NCBI RefSeq assembly: GCF_001884045.1
Contig: NZ_MACF01000119.1
Span: 310,001-374,000, forward strand
Direction of reading: 5' to 3'
Origin: Bacillus mobilis
GTDB taxonomy: Bacteria > Bacillota > Bacilli > Bacillales > Bacillaceae_G
DNA: 64,000 nt
The position numbers and the translations under genes were made by a program. The notes below the pieces were generated by a model. It saw nothing but the letters and a program-made list of their open reading frames with translations. It was not told the origin of the DNA and ran no database searches. Within the stretch, counting starts at the first letter, position 1. Every line of letters begins with the position of its first letter. Below are positions 55,107 to 64,000 of the stretch, piece by piece.

Positions 55107-56342
55107 ATGAATGGCTCCAAACTAGAAGATTTATATTATATTTGTAAATTAGTCTTTGACATACATAAAACACCTATCTTTTTTATTGATAACAACGGCA
55201 ATTTGGCATTTGAAATCTCGCCTAATTTTCAGCAGCACCCTTTCTATTCTTTAAAAGAGCAGTTATGTAATCAACTATTCAAAGAAAATTCCGCTTATAA
55301 TTTTCCGGTACTAGAAGAGACTTCTTTTCTTGAAAATTTTTTCTCCATTAACTTACGTTTGAATGATCAACTTAGTGGGAACATTATCGTTGGACCCGTA
55401 CTTTATTCCAGACTATCGGAATCCTCCATTAAAGGTCTCATAAATGATCTTCATCTAAAAATAAACAAAGAGGAAATGGTTCAATATTATCAATCCCTCC
55501 CCGTTTTAAGCAATTTAAAATTTATAAATGTAAGTATGATTTTATATTACATGTTGTATCAACAAAAATTAGACATTGCTGATATTCTGCAAAAAAATAT
55601 ACTAGTAAAAAAAACAGAATTTGAAATTGAACAACCCGATATACATATATCAGCGCAACGTCAAAGTACATTAACTCATATTGACCCTCAGGCTGAAAGA
55701 AAAATATTTGAATGTATTAAGCAGGGAAAAAAAGATGATTTAATTAAAAATTTAAGGAGTCTACCTGAATCAGGAGATCTTGGGGTATTGTCAAAAACAA
55801 GTCACTTGCGCAGCCAGAAAAACTCTGCCATCGCAGCAATTACACTTGCGACAAGGTCAGCTATAGATGGTGGACTATTTCCTGAAATCGCATATACACT
55901 TAGTGATTTATTTATTCAAAAACTCGAAGAAATAAATAAAAGTGAAGCCATTTCCCCATTTTTGGAGACTGCTTTACTTGAGTTCTCAGAACGAGTAAAA
56001 AATGGAACGATACAAAAACACTCAAAACCTATAAACGTATGTCAAAATTATATATTTACTCATCTTTACGAAGAAATTACACTATCTCAACTTGCACAAA
56101 TAGTCGGATTAAATCCTAGTTATCTATCTTCTCTTTTCAAAAAAGAAATCGGAATGTCACTAGGCGAATATATACAGCGCGCTAAAATTGATGAGTCAAA
56201 AAGTTTAATGACCTACACAAGACATTCTATATCCGAAATTTCTACACTATTAAATTTCCATGACCAGAGCCATTTTACAAAAGTCTTTAAAAAACATACA
56301 GGTGTTTCACCTAAACAATTTAAAAATGGAGCTAGTTACTAA
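55107..56342 (+). CDS. AraC-family transcriptional regulator (411 aa)
   Basis: The C-terminal 100 residues are a double AraC HTH: ITLSQLAQIVGLNPSYLSSLFK (split over two helices), then SISEISTLLNFHDQSHFTKV and FKKHTGVSPKQFKNG. The N-terminal 300 residues are a large sensing region of unknown ligand. It resembles the AraC group that regulates YSIRK-type surface genes in Gram-positives, but that is a loose match. It is divergent from the GH3 gene, 173 bases apart, and probably controls it in response to a sugar. Confidence 0.85.
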   Translation: MNGSKLEDLYYICKLVFDIHKTPIFFIDNNGNLAFEISPNFQQHPFYSLKEQLCNQLFKENSAYNFPVLEETSFLENFFSINLRLNDQLSGNIIVGPVLYSRLSESSIKGLINDLHLKINKEEMVQYYQSLPVLSNLKFINVSMILYYMLYQQKLDIADILQKNILVKKTEFEIEQPDIHISAQRQSTLTHIDPQAERKIFECIKQGKKDDLIKNLRSLPESGDLGVLSKTSHLRSQKNSAIAAITLATRSAIDGGLFPEIAYTLSDLFIQKLEEINKSEAISPFLETALLEFSERVKNGTIQKHSKPINVCQNYIFTHLYEEITLSQLAQIVGLNPSYLSSLFKKEIGMSLGEYIQRAKIDESKSLMTYTRHSISEISTLLNFHDQSHFTKVFKKHTGVSPKQFKNGASY

Positions 56343-56379
56343 TTTCCCTTTTTCTACTCGTTACGTGAAATACTTTCAA
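56332..56379 (-). pseudogene. Fragment of an arsR-like gene 5' end
   Basis: A TTG at 56379 after GAGGGAG opens a frame reading MKVFHVTSRKREISN then TAG. The first 12 codons match the ArsR-like gene at 52499 (MEVFHVTSRKRE) at both protein and DNA level, about 33 of 36 bases over 56343-56378. The similarity ends at the AraC stop codon. It is a relict of a second copy and forms a direct repeat with 52463-52499, enclosing the GH3/AraC pair. Confidence 0.65.
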
Positions 56380-56540
56380 CTCCCTCTGCTTATTTGCTAT
56401 GAGTTCTTTTTAGTATTTAAAAATAATATGAATGAATCCCTAACATCATTTACATTCTTCATAACTTCTCGTTGTAACCTAAATTAAGAAGAATAGGAGC
56501 TTTTTTATATACAAATAATAACTCTTAAGGAGTTGTTGAC

Positions 56541-57734
56541 ATGCATTTCATATTAAATATGTTAGGGATTTTCATTGTAATCTTATTCGTTTTCCTATGT
56601 TCGCCTAATAAAAAACAAATAAAATGGAGACCAATCGTTATTCTAATCATATTGGAGCTCTTTATTACATGGTTTATGTTAGGCACGAAGCTGGGCAGTA
56701 TTATCATTAATAAAATTGCGTCATTTTTCAGTTGGCTACTATCATGTGCGAATGAAGGTATTCGGTTTGCATTTCCTTCCGCTATGGAAAATCAAACCGT
56801 TGATTTCTTCTTTAGTGCTTTACTTCCTATCATTTTCGTTATCACGTTCTTTGATATTCTTTCTTATTTTGGAATCTTAACTTGGATTATTGATAAAGTA
56901 GGTGCAGTTATTTCAAAGATTTCTCGTTTACCAAAGTTAGAAAGTTTCTTTTCGATTCAAATGATGTTTTTAGGAAACACGGAAGCACTTGCCGTTGTTC
57001 GTGATCAATTATCTGTCTTAAAAGAAAATCGTTTATTAACCTTTGGAATTATGAGTATGAGTAGCGTTAGCGGATCCATTCTTGGCGCTTATTTATCAAT
57101 GGTTCCGGCAACATATATTTTCAGTGCTATCCCTTTAAACTGTATTAACGCATTAATTTTGGCCAATGTATTAAATCCTGTGGAAGTTACGAAAGAAGAT
57201 GATGTCGTATATACACCTTCAAAAGATGAAAAAAAAGATTTCTTTTCTACTATTTCAAACAGTATGTTAGTCGGGATGAATATGGTTATCGTTATTTTAG
57301 CCATGGTAATTGGTTATGTAGCATTAACTGCCTGTTTAAATGGGCTATTAAGCTTTGTCGTATCAGGTTTAACAATACAAAAAATCTTCTCTATTATTTT
57401 TAGTCCCTTTGCTTTCTTACTCGGTTTATCAGGTAATGATGCTATGTATGTAGCTGAATTAATGGGGATCAAAATAACGACGAATGAATTTGTTGCCATG
57501 ATGGATTTAAAATCGAATCTAAAGTCGTTACAACCACATACGATTGCGGTTGCAACGACATTTCTAGCTTCTTTTGCTAACTTTAGTACAGTAGGCATGA
57601 TTTACGGAACTTACAATTCATTATTTGGCGGAGAAAAATCATCCATAATCGGTAAAAATGTTTGGAAGCTTCTTGTTAGCGGAATGGCTGTATCCTTATT
57701 AAGTGCTATGCTCGTTGGATTATTTGTATGGTAA
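56541..57734 (+). CDS. Concentrative nucleoside transporter (CNT/NupC family, 397 aa)
   Basis: Nine to ten membrane helices are seen. The CNT-type motifs are FFSIQMMFLGNTEALAVVRD, MSSVSGSILGAYLSM and SLQPHTIAVATTFLASFANF, with Asn, Glu and Ser residues that bind the nucleoside and Na+/H+. The N-terminal part contains NGLLSFVVSGLT-type helices expected of the gate. The ATG at 56541 follows AAGGAG. No nucleoside metabolism gene is next to it. Confidence 0.88.
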   Translation: MHFILNMLGIFIVILFVFLCSPNKKQIKWRPIVILIILELFITWFMLGTKLGSIIINKIASFFSWLLSCANEGIRFAFPSAMENQTVDFFFSALLPIIFVITFFDILSYFGILTWIIDKVGAVISKISRLPKLESFFSIQMMFLGNTEALAVVRDQLSVLKENRLLTFGIMSMSSVSGSILGAYLSMVPATYIFSAIPLNCINALILANVLNPVEVTKEDDVVYTPSKDEKKDFFSTISNSMLVGMNMVIVILAMVIGYVALTACLNGLLSFVVSGLTIQKIFSIIFSPFAFLLGLSGNDAMYVAELMGIKITTNEFVAMMDLKSNLKSLQPHTIAVATTFLASFANFSTVGMIYGTYNSLFGGEKSSIIGKNVWKLLVSGMAVSLLSAMLVGLFVW

Positions 57735-57737
57735 ATA

Positions 57738-57773
57738 AATAAAAGACACCCAAGGTAATTGAGTGTCTTTTAT
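57738..57773. terminator. Bidirectional terminator between the CNT transporter and proA
   Basis: AATAAAAGACAC pairs with GTGTCTTTTATT around a 12-base loop, with Ts on both strands. Confidence 0.85.
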
Positions 57774-57775
57774 TA

Positions 57776-59020
57776 TTATCGAATCTGCCCATTTCCACGA
57801 ATCACATATTTTGTAGAAGTTAATGCAGGAAGTCCCATCGGTCCCCTTACATGTAGCTTTTGTGTACTGATGCCAATTTCTGCGCCGAATCCGAATTCAG
57901 ATCCATCAGTAAAACGAGTTGATGCATTATGATATAGTGCAGCCGCATCTACAGCTGTGAAGAATTTACCGACGTTTTCCTCGTCTTCTGTAATAATTGC
58001 TTCAGAATGCATAGATCCATACGTATTTATGTGATGAATCGCTTCTTCTATAGAAGAAACTACTTTCACTGCCAGCGTGAGTGATAAAAATTCAGTACCC
58101 CAGTCTTCTTCTGAAGCAAGTACAATTGAAGAATCAATCGCCAGTGCTTTTTGATCACCACGTAACTCCACGCCTTTTTCCTTCAATGCTGAAAACAATT
58201 CGCTACCAAATTGCTGTGCCCACTTCTCATGAAGTACAATCGTTTCAATGGCATTACATACAGATGGACGCTGCGTTTTTGCATTTATAATAATATTAAC
58301 TGCCATTTGTTTATTCGCTGTTTCATCAATGAAAATATGACAATTTCCTGCACCTGTTTCAAGTACTGGAACAGACGCTTCTCTCACTACAGTATCAATT
58401 AATTGTTTGCCACCTCTTGGAATAAGAACATCTAGGTAATCGTTTAATGTGAACAACTGCTTTGCGCTATCCCGCGTTGTATCTTCTATAAGCTGTACAC
58501 TTTCTGGAGGCAAGCTTGTTTGTTTGAGTGCTCGGTGAATAACAGCAACGATAGCTTTGTTAGAATTGATAGCTGAAGAACTACCACGTAATATTACTGC
58601 GTTTCCTGTCTTCAAACAAATTGTAGCAGCATCTACTGTTACATTCGGCCTTGCCTCGTAAATCATACCAACAACACCAAGTGGTACACGCATCTCCTGA
58701 ATAAATAATCCATTTGGTCGCTCCCATTCACTTACACATTCTCCAACAGGATCACGTAATTCAATTAACTGCTGAATCCCCTCTGCCATATCAATAATAC
58801 GCTGTTCATTCAACATTAGACGATCTAGAAGTGAATCAGAAAATCCTTTTGCCTTACCTTCTTCTAAATCCCGTTTGTTTTCCTCTAAAATATAAGCTAC
58901 TTCTACTCTTAACTGATCCGCAATAGCAGCAAGTGCTTCATTTTTTTGATTTGTAGATTTTAGTACAAGTTCTCTAGCAATTTCTTTCGCTTTTATTCCT
59001 TTTGCCAACACTTCATTCAT
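57776..59020 (-). CDS. proA: Glutamate-5-semialdehyde dehydrogenase (gamma-glutamyl phosphate reductase, 414 aa)
   Basis: The enzyme reduces gamma-glutamyl phosphate with NADPH in proline synthesis. It has the aldehyde dehydrogenase fold, [20 protein letters not shown], the catalytic Cys in [15 protein letters not shown], and [20 protein letters not shown]. The start at ATG 59020 follows AAGGAGG; a longer frame to 59089 would overlap proB. proB lies immediately upstream in the same operon. Confidence 0.95.
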   Translation of the reverse strand: MNEVLAKGIKAKEIARELVLKSTNQKNEALAAIADQLRVEVAYILEENKRDLEEGKAKGFSDSLLDRLMLNEQRIIDMAEGIQQLIELRDPVGECVSEWERPNGLFIQEMRVPLGVVGMIYEARPNVTVDAATICLKTGNAVILRGSSSAINSNKAIVAVIHRALKQTSLPPESVQLIEDTTRDSAKQLFTLNDYLDVLIPRGGKQLIDTVVREASVPVLETGAGNCHIFIDETANKQMAVNIIINAKTQRPSVCNAIETIVLHEKWAQQFGSELFSALKEKGVELRGDQKALAIDSSIVLASEEDWGTEFLSLTLAVKVVSSIEEAIHHINTYGSMHSEAIITEDEENVGKFFTAVDAAALYHNASTRFTDGSEFGFGAEIGISTQKLHVRGPMGLPALTSTKYVIRGNGQIR

Positions 59021-59051
59021 TTTTATTTCCTCCTTTTTAACATCACTATTC

Positions 59052-60155
59052 TTAAAGTGAAACCCAATAATCTCTGTGAATGACTTCATAATTATGCCTA
59101 TCGCCTCTTGCTTGAATATCTTGGCTTTGCATACCTTTTACATCTCTTAGTTCCTCTGCGCTATATGTGCATTGCCCTTTTCCAATGACGCGCCCTTGTT
59201 GCGTCATGACTTCTACGACATCGCCAACTTTGAAAAATCCTGACACATTTGTAACGCCAGCAGGAAGAAGACTCTTACCATGCTGAATGATAGCAGTAGC
59301 TGCTCCAGCGTCTATTTCAATTTGTCCGCTAACAAGCGAATGCAAAGCGATCCATTGCTTGTTCATCTTCATTTCTTTTTGAGGAGCATTTCCGACATAC
59401 GTTCCATCACCTTTGCCCTTTAAAACATCTACAAATTTCTCTTGTCCACGCCCTGTTCCGATAAATACACTCACGCCAAGAGAAAGTGCCGTCTTCGCAG
59501 CATCAATTTTTGATTTCATACCGCCAGTCCCAAGTTTGGACCCAGCATCTCCTGCAAGAGAAGCGATTTCTTCTGTAACTTCAGGAAGGAAATAATACTT
59601 TTTCGCATCCGCATTTTTCTGAGGATTTTTGTCGTATAAACCGTTCACATCCGTAAAAATCATTAGCATATCCGCTGAAACAAGCCCGCTTACTAAAGCT
59701 GACAGCATATCGTTATCACCAAACGTTAGCTCTTCTAATGAGATGGAATCATTTTCATTAATGATTGGAAGAGCAGAACGGTTTAGTAACTCTCCTAAAG
59801 TAGCGTAAGCATTACTATATTGTTCTTTTCTAGAAAAATCACTTCTCGTCAGCAATAGTTGCGCAGTAACGATGTCATATTTACGAAATTCCTCCGTGTA
59901 CGCCTGCATTAACAAACTTTGTCCGACAGCCGCAGCAGCCTGTTTTCCTTTAATTGTCACAGGTCTGCTAGGATAGCCTAGAGCAGAAAAACCTGCAGCG
60001 ACGGCCCCAGATGTAATTAACAAAACTTCATGCCCTTCTTCTTTCAATCGAGCCAATGCAGCAACGTGATCTGAAAGTTGTTCTTTAGAAATGCCTCCGT
60101 GACTATCTGCCAAGGAACTGCTCCCAATCTTTACAACAATTCGTTGTTTTTTCAC
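59052..60155 (-). CDS. proB: Glutamate 5-kinase with C-terminal PUA domain (367 aa, GTG start)
   Basis: This enzyme starts proline synthesis by phosphorylating glutamate. The N-terminal amino-acid-kinase domain has [17 protein letters not shown] and [33 protein letters not shown] and [20 protein letters not shown] follow. The last 80 residues form a PUA domain ([20 protein letters not shown]). The GTG at 60155 lies eight bases after GGAGG and fits the family start ([10 protein letters not shown]). It is the first gene of proBA, behind a T-box. Confidence 0.93.
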   Translation of the reverse strand: MKKQRIVVKIGSSSLADSHGGISKEQLSDHVAALARLKEEGHEVLLITSGAVAAGFSALGYPSRPVTIKGKQAAAAVGQSLLMQAYTEEFRKYDIVTAQLLLTRSDFSRKEQYSNAYATLGELLNRSALPIINENDSISLEELTFGDNDMLSALVSGLVSADMLMIFTDVNGLYDKNPQKNADAKKYYFLPEVTEEIASLAGDAGSKLGTGGMKSKIDAAKTALSLGVSVFIGTGRGQEKFVDVLKGKGDGTYVGNAPQKEMKMNKQWIALHSLVSGQIEIDAGAATAIIQHGKSLLPAGVTNVSGFFKVGDVVEVMTQQGRVIGKGQCTYSAEELRDVKGMQSQDIQARGDRHNYEVIHRDYWVSL

Positions 60156-60275
60156 TTTTATATCCTCCAAGTCTAAAATCAAAGTTTTTTATAGATTACA
60201 CTTTTATTCATTCGGCTTGCAGCGACTTCTATTATCACAAATGCTGCACCTAGCCTATTAAAGAGCAAAATAAAA

Positions 60276-60520
60276 ATGACCGCTTCGCCCTTAATAAAAT
60301 AAAAAGGACGAAACGGTCATTGTTCCGCGGTACCACCTTAATTGATATACATAGATATCCACTTGGCGCCTATAACGCAGGCGAACGCTTAAACTTTCAT
60401 TTAAGACTCAGGGATAGGTTCGATATATTCTATACGAGGAATCTTTCAGCCGGTGAATTCCACTCTCTTTCGCAAGAAGACATATGTACTATTTCCCTTC
60501 AACGATTTTCGGTTTAATTT
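60276..60520 (-). promoter_or_regulatory. Proline T-box leader of proBA
   Basis: The minus strand has AATAGTACAT at the stem I base and a specifier region CGAACCTATCC, where CCT (60418-60416) is a Pro codon followed by A. The T-box core GGTGGTACCGCGG comes next. The terminator arms are AATGACCGTTTCGTCC and GGGCGAAGCGGTCATT, followed by TTTATTTT. Unlike the tyrosine leaders there is no extra base between GAA and the codon, so the codon is the one expected from the gene's role, not read off independently. Confidence 0.85.
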
Positions 60521-60525
60521 TTTAT

Positions 60526-60555
60526 ATTATGCGATATAATTTAATTTGGTGTCAA
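60526..60555 (-). promoter_or_regulatory. Sigma-A promoter of proBA
   Basis: On the minus strand TTGACA (60555-60550) and CATAAT (60531-60526) are 18 bases apart, just before the T-box. The remaining 290 bases up to proC are A/T-rich, and I see no further feature. Confidence 0.7.
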
Positions 60556-60849
60556 GAGGTATTTTAAAAATAAATAGAGCGGCAAATTATTTGTATGAGA
60601 TTATTACCCTACTGAATGAAAATACAAATCGATATAAATTTAACTCAGATTCATCAACATAGTACCTTAAATTAAAGTGTATATATTTACATAATGTCGA
60701 ATATAATTGATTTTTAACTTTTGTTGTTGCAAAAAGGAATATATTCTCTTAGAATGTTTCTTTATATTGCATGAAGATGTTATTGTTATTTTAAAATAAT
60801 AATTTCAAAAGGATATAATTTATTATAAAAGGAGCAAGATTGAATAATT

Positions 60850-61668
60850 ATGGACAAACAAATTGGATTCATCGGATGCGGAAATATGGGGATGGCTATC
60901 ATTGGCGGGATGTTAAACAAAAAGATAGTGTCTGCAAATCATGTTATTTGTTCGGATTTAAACACTACGAATTTAAAAAACGCTAGCGAAAAATATGGGC
61001 TAACTACAACTACTGACAATAATGAAGTCGCTAAAAATGCTGATATTTTAATTTTATCAATTAAACCAGACCTATACGCATCAATCATTAACGAAATAAA
61101 AGAAGTAATCAAAAACGATGTTATCGTCGTAACGATCGCTGCTGGAAAAAGCATCAAAAGTACAGAGGAATCTTTTGATAAGAAATTAAAAGTTGTACGT
61201 GTAATGCCTAATACCCCTGCTCTTGTTGGAGAAGGAATGTCTGCATTATGCCCTAATGAAATGGTGACAGAAAAAGATTTAGAAGATGTGCTAAACATTT
61301 TCAATAGCTTTGGTCAAGCAGAGATCGTAAGTGAAAAATTAATGGATGTTGTTACATCAGTAAGTGGTTCTTCACCAGCATACGTATATATGATTATAGA
61401 GGCGATGGCAGATGCTGCTGTACTAGACGGTATGCCAAGAAATCAAGCATATAAATTCGCAGCTCAAGCTGTATTAGGCTCTGCTAAAATGGTACTAGAA
61501 ACAGGAATACATCCAGGTGAATTGAAAGATATGGTTTGTTCTCCTGGTGGAACAACGATAGAGGCTGTAGCAACATTAGAGGAAAAAGGCTTACGAACAG
61601 CCATCATTTCAGCTATGCAGCGCTGTACGCAAAAGTCTATTGAGCTGTCTGGTCAAACAAAAAAATAA
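60850..61668 (+). CDS. proC: Pyrroline-5-carboxylate reductase (272 aa)
   Basis: This enzyme makes proline from pyrroline-5-carboxylate. The N-terminal Rossmann motif is IGFIGCGNMGMAIIGGML. VVRVMPNTPALVGEGMSAL lies mid-protein, and the C-terminal signature reads SVSGSSPAYVYMIIEAMADA and HPGELKDMVCSPGGTTIEAV. It is divergent from proBA with no T-box of its own, so it escapes tRNA-Pro control. The ATG at 60850 follows AAAAGGAG at a somewhat long distance. Confidence 0.95.
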   Translation: MDKQIGFIGCGNMGMAIIGGMLNKKIVSANHVICSDLNTTNLKNASEKYGLTTTTDNNEVAKNADILILSIKPDLYASIINEIKEVIKNDVIVVTIAAGKSIKSTEESFDKKLKVVRVMPNTPALVGEGMSALCPNEMVTEKDLEDVLNIFNSFGQAEIVSEKLMDVVTSVSGSSPAYVYMIIEAMADAAVLDGMPRNQAYKFAAQAVLGSAKMVLETGIHPGELKDMVCSPGGTTIEAVATLEEKGLRTAIISAMQRCTQKSIELSGQTKK

Positions 61669-61748
61669 TACGATAAAAGAGATCACATTTGCTATGAATG
61701 TAGTTAAAAAATAGTGGATTACATACTCTCTCCCTTTCACTAAATGAT

Positions 61749-61789
61749 AAACGGACAAACTCATATATACTTGAGTTTGTCCGTTTTTT
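61749..61789 (+). terminator. Terminator of proC
   Basis: AAACGGACAAACTCA pairs over 15 bases with TGAGTTTGTCCGTTT, followed by Ts. Confidence 0.9.
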
Positions 61790-61832
61790 AGTTATACTGA
61801 GATAATTTTATTTATCTCTTCCCTATTCCCTA

Positions 61833-63473
61833 CTACACCTGTGTAATTTTATTAGAAATAAGTAATTTTTCAATGCATTTCGGTAACATATCTAATAATG
61901 TTTCAAATGCATAATTTACATCTAGACGTTCTGTCCATTGATGTGCATCTTTTCCTACCGGCCCCATATTTAATACTGGAACGTCAAACTCTTCTAGTTC
62001 CTGAAGCGGAATCGAGTAACCTTTATCCCATAATGGCATATTGTCTACAAGTGAACTCATTGAATGTAGTGGATTCTGTAAGCCCACATAGCTCAAATCT
62101 GAAATTCCCCCAAAATAATTTTGGTTTTCAAATGTAATGTTATGATTATAGTGTGCATACTTTTCCATTTCCGTAACTACTTCTTTAATTAACGGGTTGT
62201 TACGTGAACTTACAGCTGGATAATATGGTGGAGCAAAGAAAAGTACAATCATCGGCGCCTTTTCTTTACATAAAATAGCTAGTTTATCTACTAAATCAAT
62301 CGTTACCGCACGATCATCTTTATCTTCTCTATTTTTTATTATACTAGATTGAATATCATCTATTTTCTCTTGCCCATGTTGTTCAATTGCATAAGCAATA
62401 AGCTCTTCATACGTTAATACATTTACTTTCATATTAGGGGGTATAAACGGATTATATTTAGAAAAACGATATGCTTGCTTTTCATATGATTCTTCTATTT
62501 TCTCTGCTACTTTCGTTACTTTTTGACGTAACAATGACACGACATCTGTCATTGATTTTTCTAGTAAAAACAAATTAAATAATGTTACGGCACGATGCGG
62601 AATTTGGACAGAATAATCCTCCTTTAAGTCCCTTTGAAGTAAGTTAGTTGGCGGAGGACTCGCTTCCCCTTCTACAATATCACAAAGGTCTGTATTCAAC
62701 TCTAATTCTGCTGTTATTAATGAAGCCATGTAACTCCCATTTAAGCCTGCAAATGGTTCACCTACATGTGTCTCTTTTCCGTAGCAAAGAAATCCAGGTA
62801 ACACTTTACCAATAGTACCAGTATAAATATACTTATTTTGGTCACCAGGGTGTCGTGAAAACATAGGCTCTGAATTTAATACCGTTTTATAATCCAAGTT
62901 ATGTTCTCTTGCTAACTCTAGTAGTCTTGGAACAGCAGCTCTCATCCCTACAGAGTTCACTTCTTCATCTGGAACAGCTAATAAAAGAACATTCCCATCA
63001 AATCTTCCTTCACAAGCTTGCTCAATCATCGCCATTTGTAACGCAAGGCCGCATTTCATGTCCATTGTTCCTCTTCCAAATAACCAATCTCCTTGTTCTA
63101 TATCCTCACGTACATGATCTGGTAGTTCATCTTTATGAGAATAAAACATAGACGTTAACTTTTTAGGATTGAATGCATCTTCTTTCCACACTCCGTAATC
63201 TTGTACATCTACAACATCAAAGTGACTAACTAGAATTACTGTATTTTTTGTACTATCTCTTTTCTTTACGAGAGCTGTAACAAAATATCGTCCGTCTCCC
63301 GTCGGATTTTTTTGCAAATGATGCGGGTTTTCTTTGAAGTACTGTAAATCAGATAATTGTTCCACAACAAAATCTGGCAATATAACTTCTGCTTCTGTAC
63401 CTGTAATACTAGGAATTTCAACGAGACCGCTTAATAATTGAATCAATTGTTCTTTTGATTGCCACTTTGACAT
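61833..63473 (-). CDS. rocB: RocB-like M20-family protein (546 aa)
   Basis: RocB is an M20 peptidase relative linked to arginine use in Bacillus; its reaction is not firmly known. The M20 metal motifs are present: VSHFDVVD, WLFGRGTMDMKCGLAL (bridging Asp), and PDEEVNSVG (catalytic and metal Glu). Length is near that of B. subtilis RocB. ATG 63473 follows GGGGGA; the in-frame start at 63497 has no site. It stands beside the proline genes, which fits arginine-to-proline metabolism, but on the opposite strand from proC. Confidence 0.85.
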   Translation of the reverse strand: MSKWQSKEQLIQLLSGLVEIPSITGTEAEVILPDFVVEQLSDLQYFKENPHHLQKNPTGDGRYFVTALVKKRDSTKNTVILVSHFDVVDVQDYGVWKEDAFNPKKLTSMFYSHKDELPDHVREDIEQGDWLFGRGTMDMKCGLALQMAMIEQACEGRFDGNVLLLAVPDEEVNSVGMRAAVPRLLELAREHNLDYKTVLNSEPMFSRHPGDQNKYIYTGTIGKVLPGFLCYGKETHVGEPFAGLNGSYMASLITAELELNTDLCDIVEGEASPPPTNLLQRDLKEDYSVQIPHRAVTLFNLFLLEKSMTDVVSLLRQKVTKVAEKIEESYEKQAYRFSKYNPFIPPNMKVNVLTYEELIAYAIEQHGQEKIDDIQSSIIKNREDKDDRAVTIDLVDKLAILCKEKAPMIVLFFAPPYYPAVSSRNNPLIKEVVTEMEKYAHYNHNITFENQNYFGGISDLSYVGLQNPLHSMSSLVDNMPLWDKGYSIPLQELEEFDVPVLNMGPVGKDAHQWTERLDVNYAFETLLDMLPKCIEKLLISNKITQV

Positions 63474-63548
63474 ATAAATCCCCCTATTTTTCCGCATTAT
63501 GAAAATGAATTCCAGTATATGAATAAAAAATGACGACAGTTATCAAAA

Positions 63549-64000
63549 TTATAGTTCTGATGTACTGCCGATTTTTATTGAAATTTCATGAGCTGCTTGT
63601 TTTACCTTACTAATAAGAAAGGATAGTCGATCATCATTAATGCGATGACTAATTAACCCAACACTTAATGCTCCTACTACTTTATGATTAAATCCGCTAA
63701 TAGGTGCAGCTACTGAAGCCGTCCCTTCTGTTTTTTCACCATAACTTACCGCATATCCTTCATTTCTTATTTGCTTTATTTGCTCTAAAAGAACGCGCTT
63801 TTGTTCTGGTAAAGAAGAAAGTAAATGTTCTACAATATGCTCCATTTCATTCGTTTTCATATTGGCAAGCATCGTTTTGTTTGCAGCACCAATTGAAAGT
63901 GGAATCTGTTCCCCTAATTTATCGATAACTCGAATTTTTAAAGGGCTATCAATTCTTTCAATGATAATAGAATGCGTTCCATTTGGAATGTTTAAATACA
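63549..64000 (-). CDS. IclR-family regulator, 5' part outside the window
   Basis: The open frame enters from the right edge and ends at 63549. It encodes an IclR-type effector-binding domain: LGEQIPLSIGAANKTMLANM, GYAVSYGEKTEGTASVAAPI and VGALSVGLISHRI. The helix-turn-helix is outside the window. It could regulate the RocB-like gene 52 bases after its stop. The ATG at 63872 that might open a shorter frame is internal to the domain. Confidence 0.85.
   Translation of the reverse strand, partial: YLNIPNGTHSIIIERIDSPLKIRVIDKLGEQIPLSIGAANKTMLANMKTNEMEHIVEHLLSSLPEQKRVLLEQIKQIRNEGYAVSYGEKTEGTASVAAPISGFNHKVVGALSVGLISHRINDDRLSFLISKVKQAAHEISIKIGSTSEL

Noticed and set aside
60320-60517. Plus-strand 65-codon frame before proBA
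   Set aside because: It is entirely the antisense of the proline T-box.

Overview
The window looks like a chromosomal segment of a Bacillus cereus group bacterium (B. cereus, B. thuringiensis or B. anthracis type). The reasons are low G+C, strong GGAGG-type ribosome sites, T-box leaders, a probable bcr1 repeat, an EntB-type SH3/3D cell-wall protein, an LtaS paralogue and a complete AI-2 (lsr) locus. Species and gene names rest on remembered family features, since no search could be run.

Layout. 1-12.4 kb: a cut-off GNAT acetyltransferase, a nucleotidyltransferase, a HEAT-type DNA-alkylation repair protein, a NodB polysaccharide deacetylase, a TerC membrane protein, a lipoteichoic acid synthase, a YkpA-like ABC-F ATPase, and an MMPL/RND pump with its TetR regulator. 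Five near-identical palindromes mark the pump/regulator control regions. 12.5-15.6 kb: an Eis-like acetyltransferase, a decayed IS607-type element (broken tnpA, apparently intact-length tnpB) and a bcr1-like repeat lying against the aroA stop codon. 15.6-22.5 kb: the tyrosine/aromatic operon aroF, aroC, hisC, tyrA, aroA on the minus strand, controlled by three tyrosine T-boxes, two of them in tandem. 22.5-26 kb: a 1161-residue SIR2-domain protein that resembles stand-alone anti-phage NAD-degrading proteins.

26-36 kb: small metabolic and accessory genes (DUF2512, two overlapping isochorismatase-fold hydrolases, GNATs, a kinase), an EntB-like gene broken by a late stop codon, a truncated GNAT, an ECF sigma/anti-sigma pair and a DUF2332 protein. 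36-46 kb: malate:quinone oxidoreductase, then the AI-2 system, with lsrA-lsrC-lsrD-lsrB leftward and lsrR-lsrK-cupin-lsrF rightward around a shared control region. 46-57.8 kb: accessory genes, including a Fur-box-preceded heme monooxygenase, an MFS/ArsR pair, a GH3 beta-glucosidase divergent from an AraC regulator, and a CNT nucleoside transporter. A short copy of the 5' end of the arsR-like gene lies beyond the GH3/AraC pair. 57.8-64 kb: proBA under a proline T-box, divergent proC, a RocB-like M20 protein and a cut-off IclR regulator.

How it works together. The window mixes core biosynthesis (tyrosine, proline) under tRNA-sensing leaders with envelope maintenance (deacetylase, LtaS, EntB), quorum-signal uptake and breakdown (lsr), and signs of gene turnover: IS607 remnant, bcr1, truncated entB and GNAT, and an arsR 5' fragment. 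The best candidate for an under-described biological system is the SIR2 protein at 22.5-26 kb.
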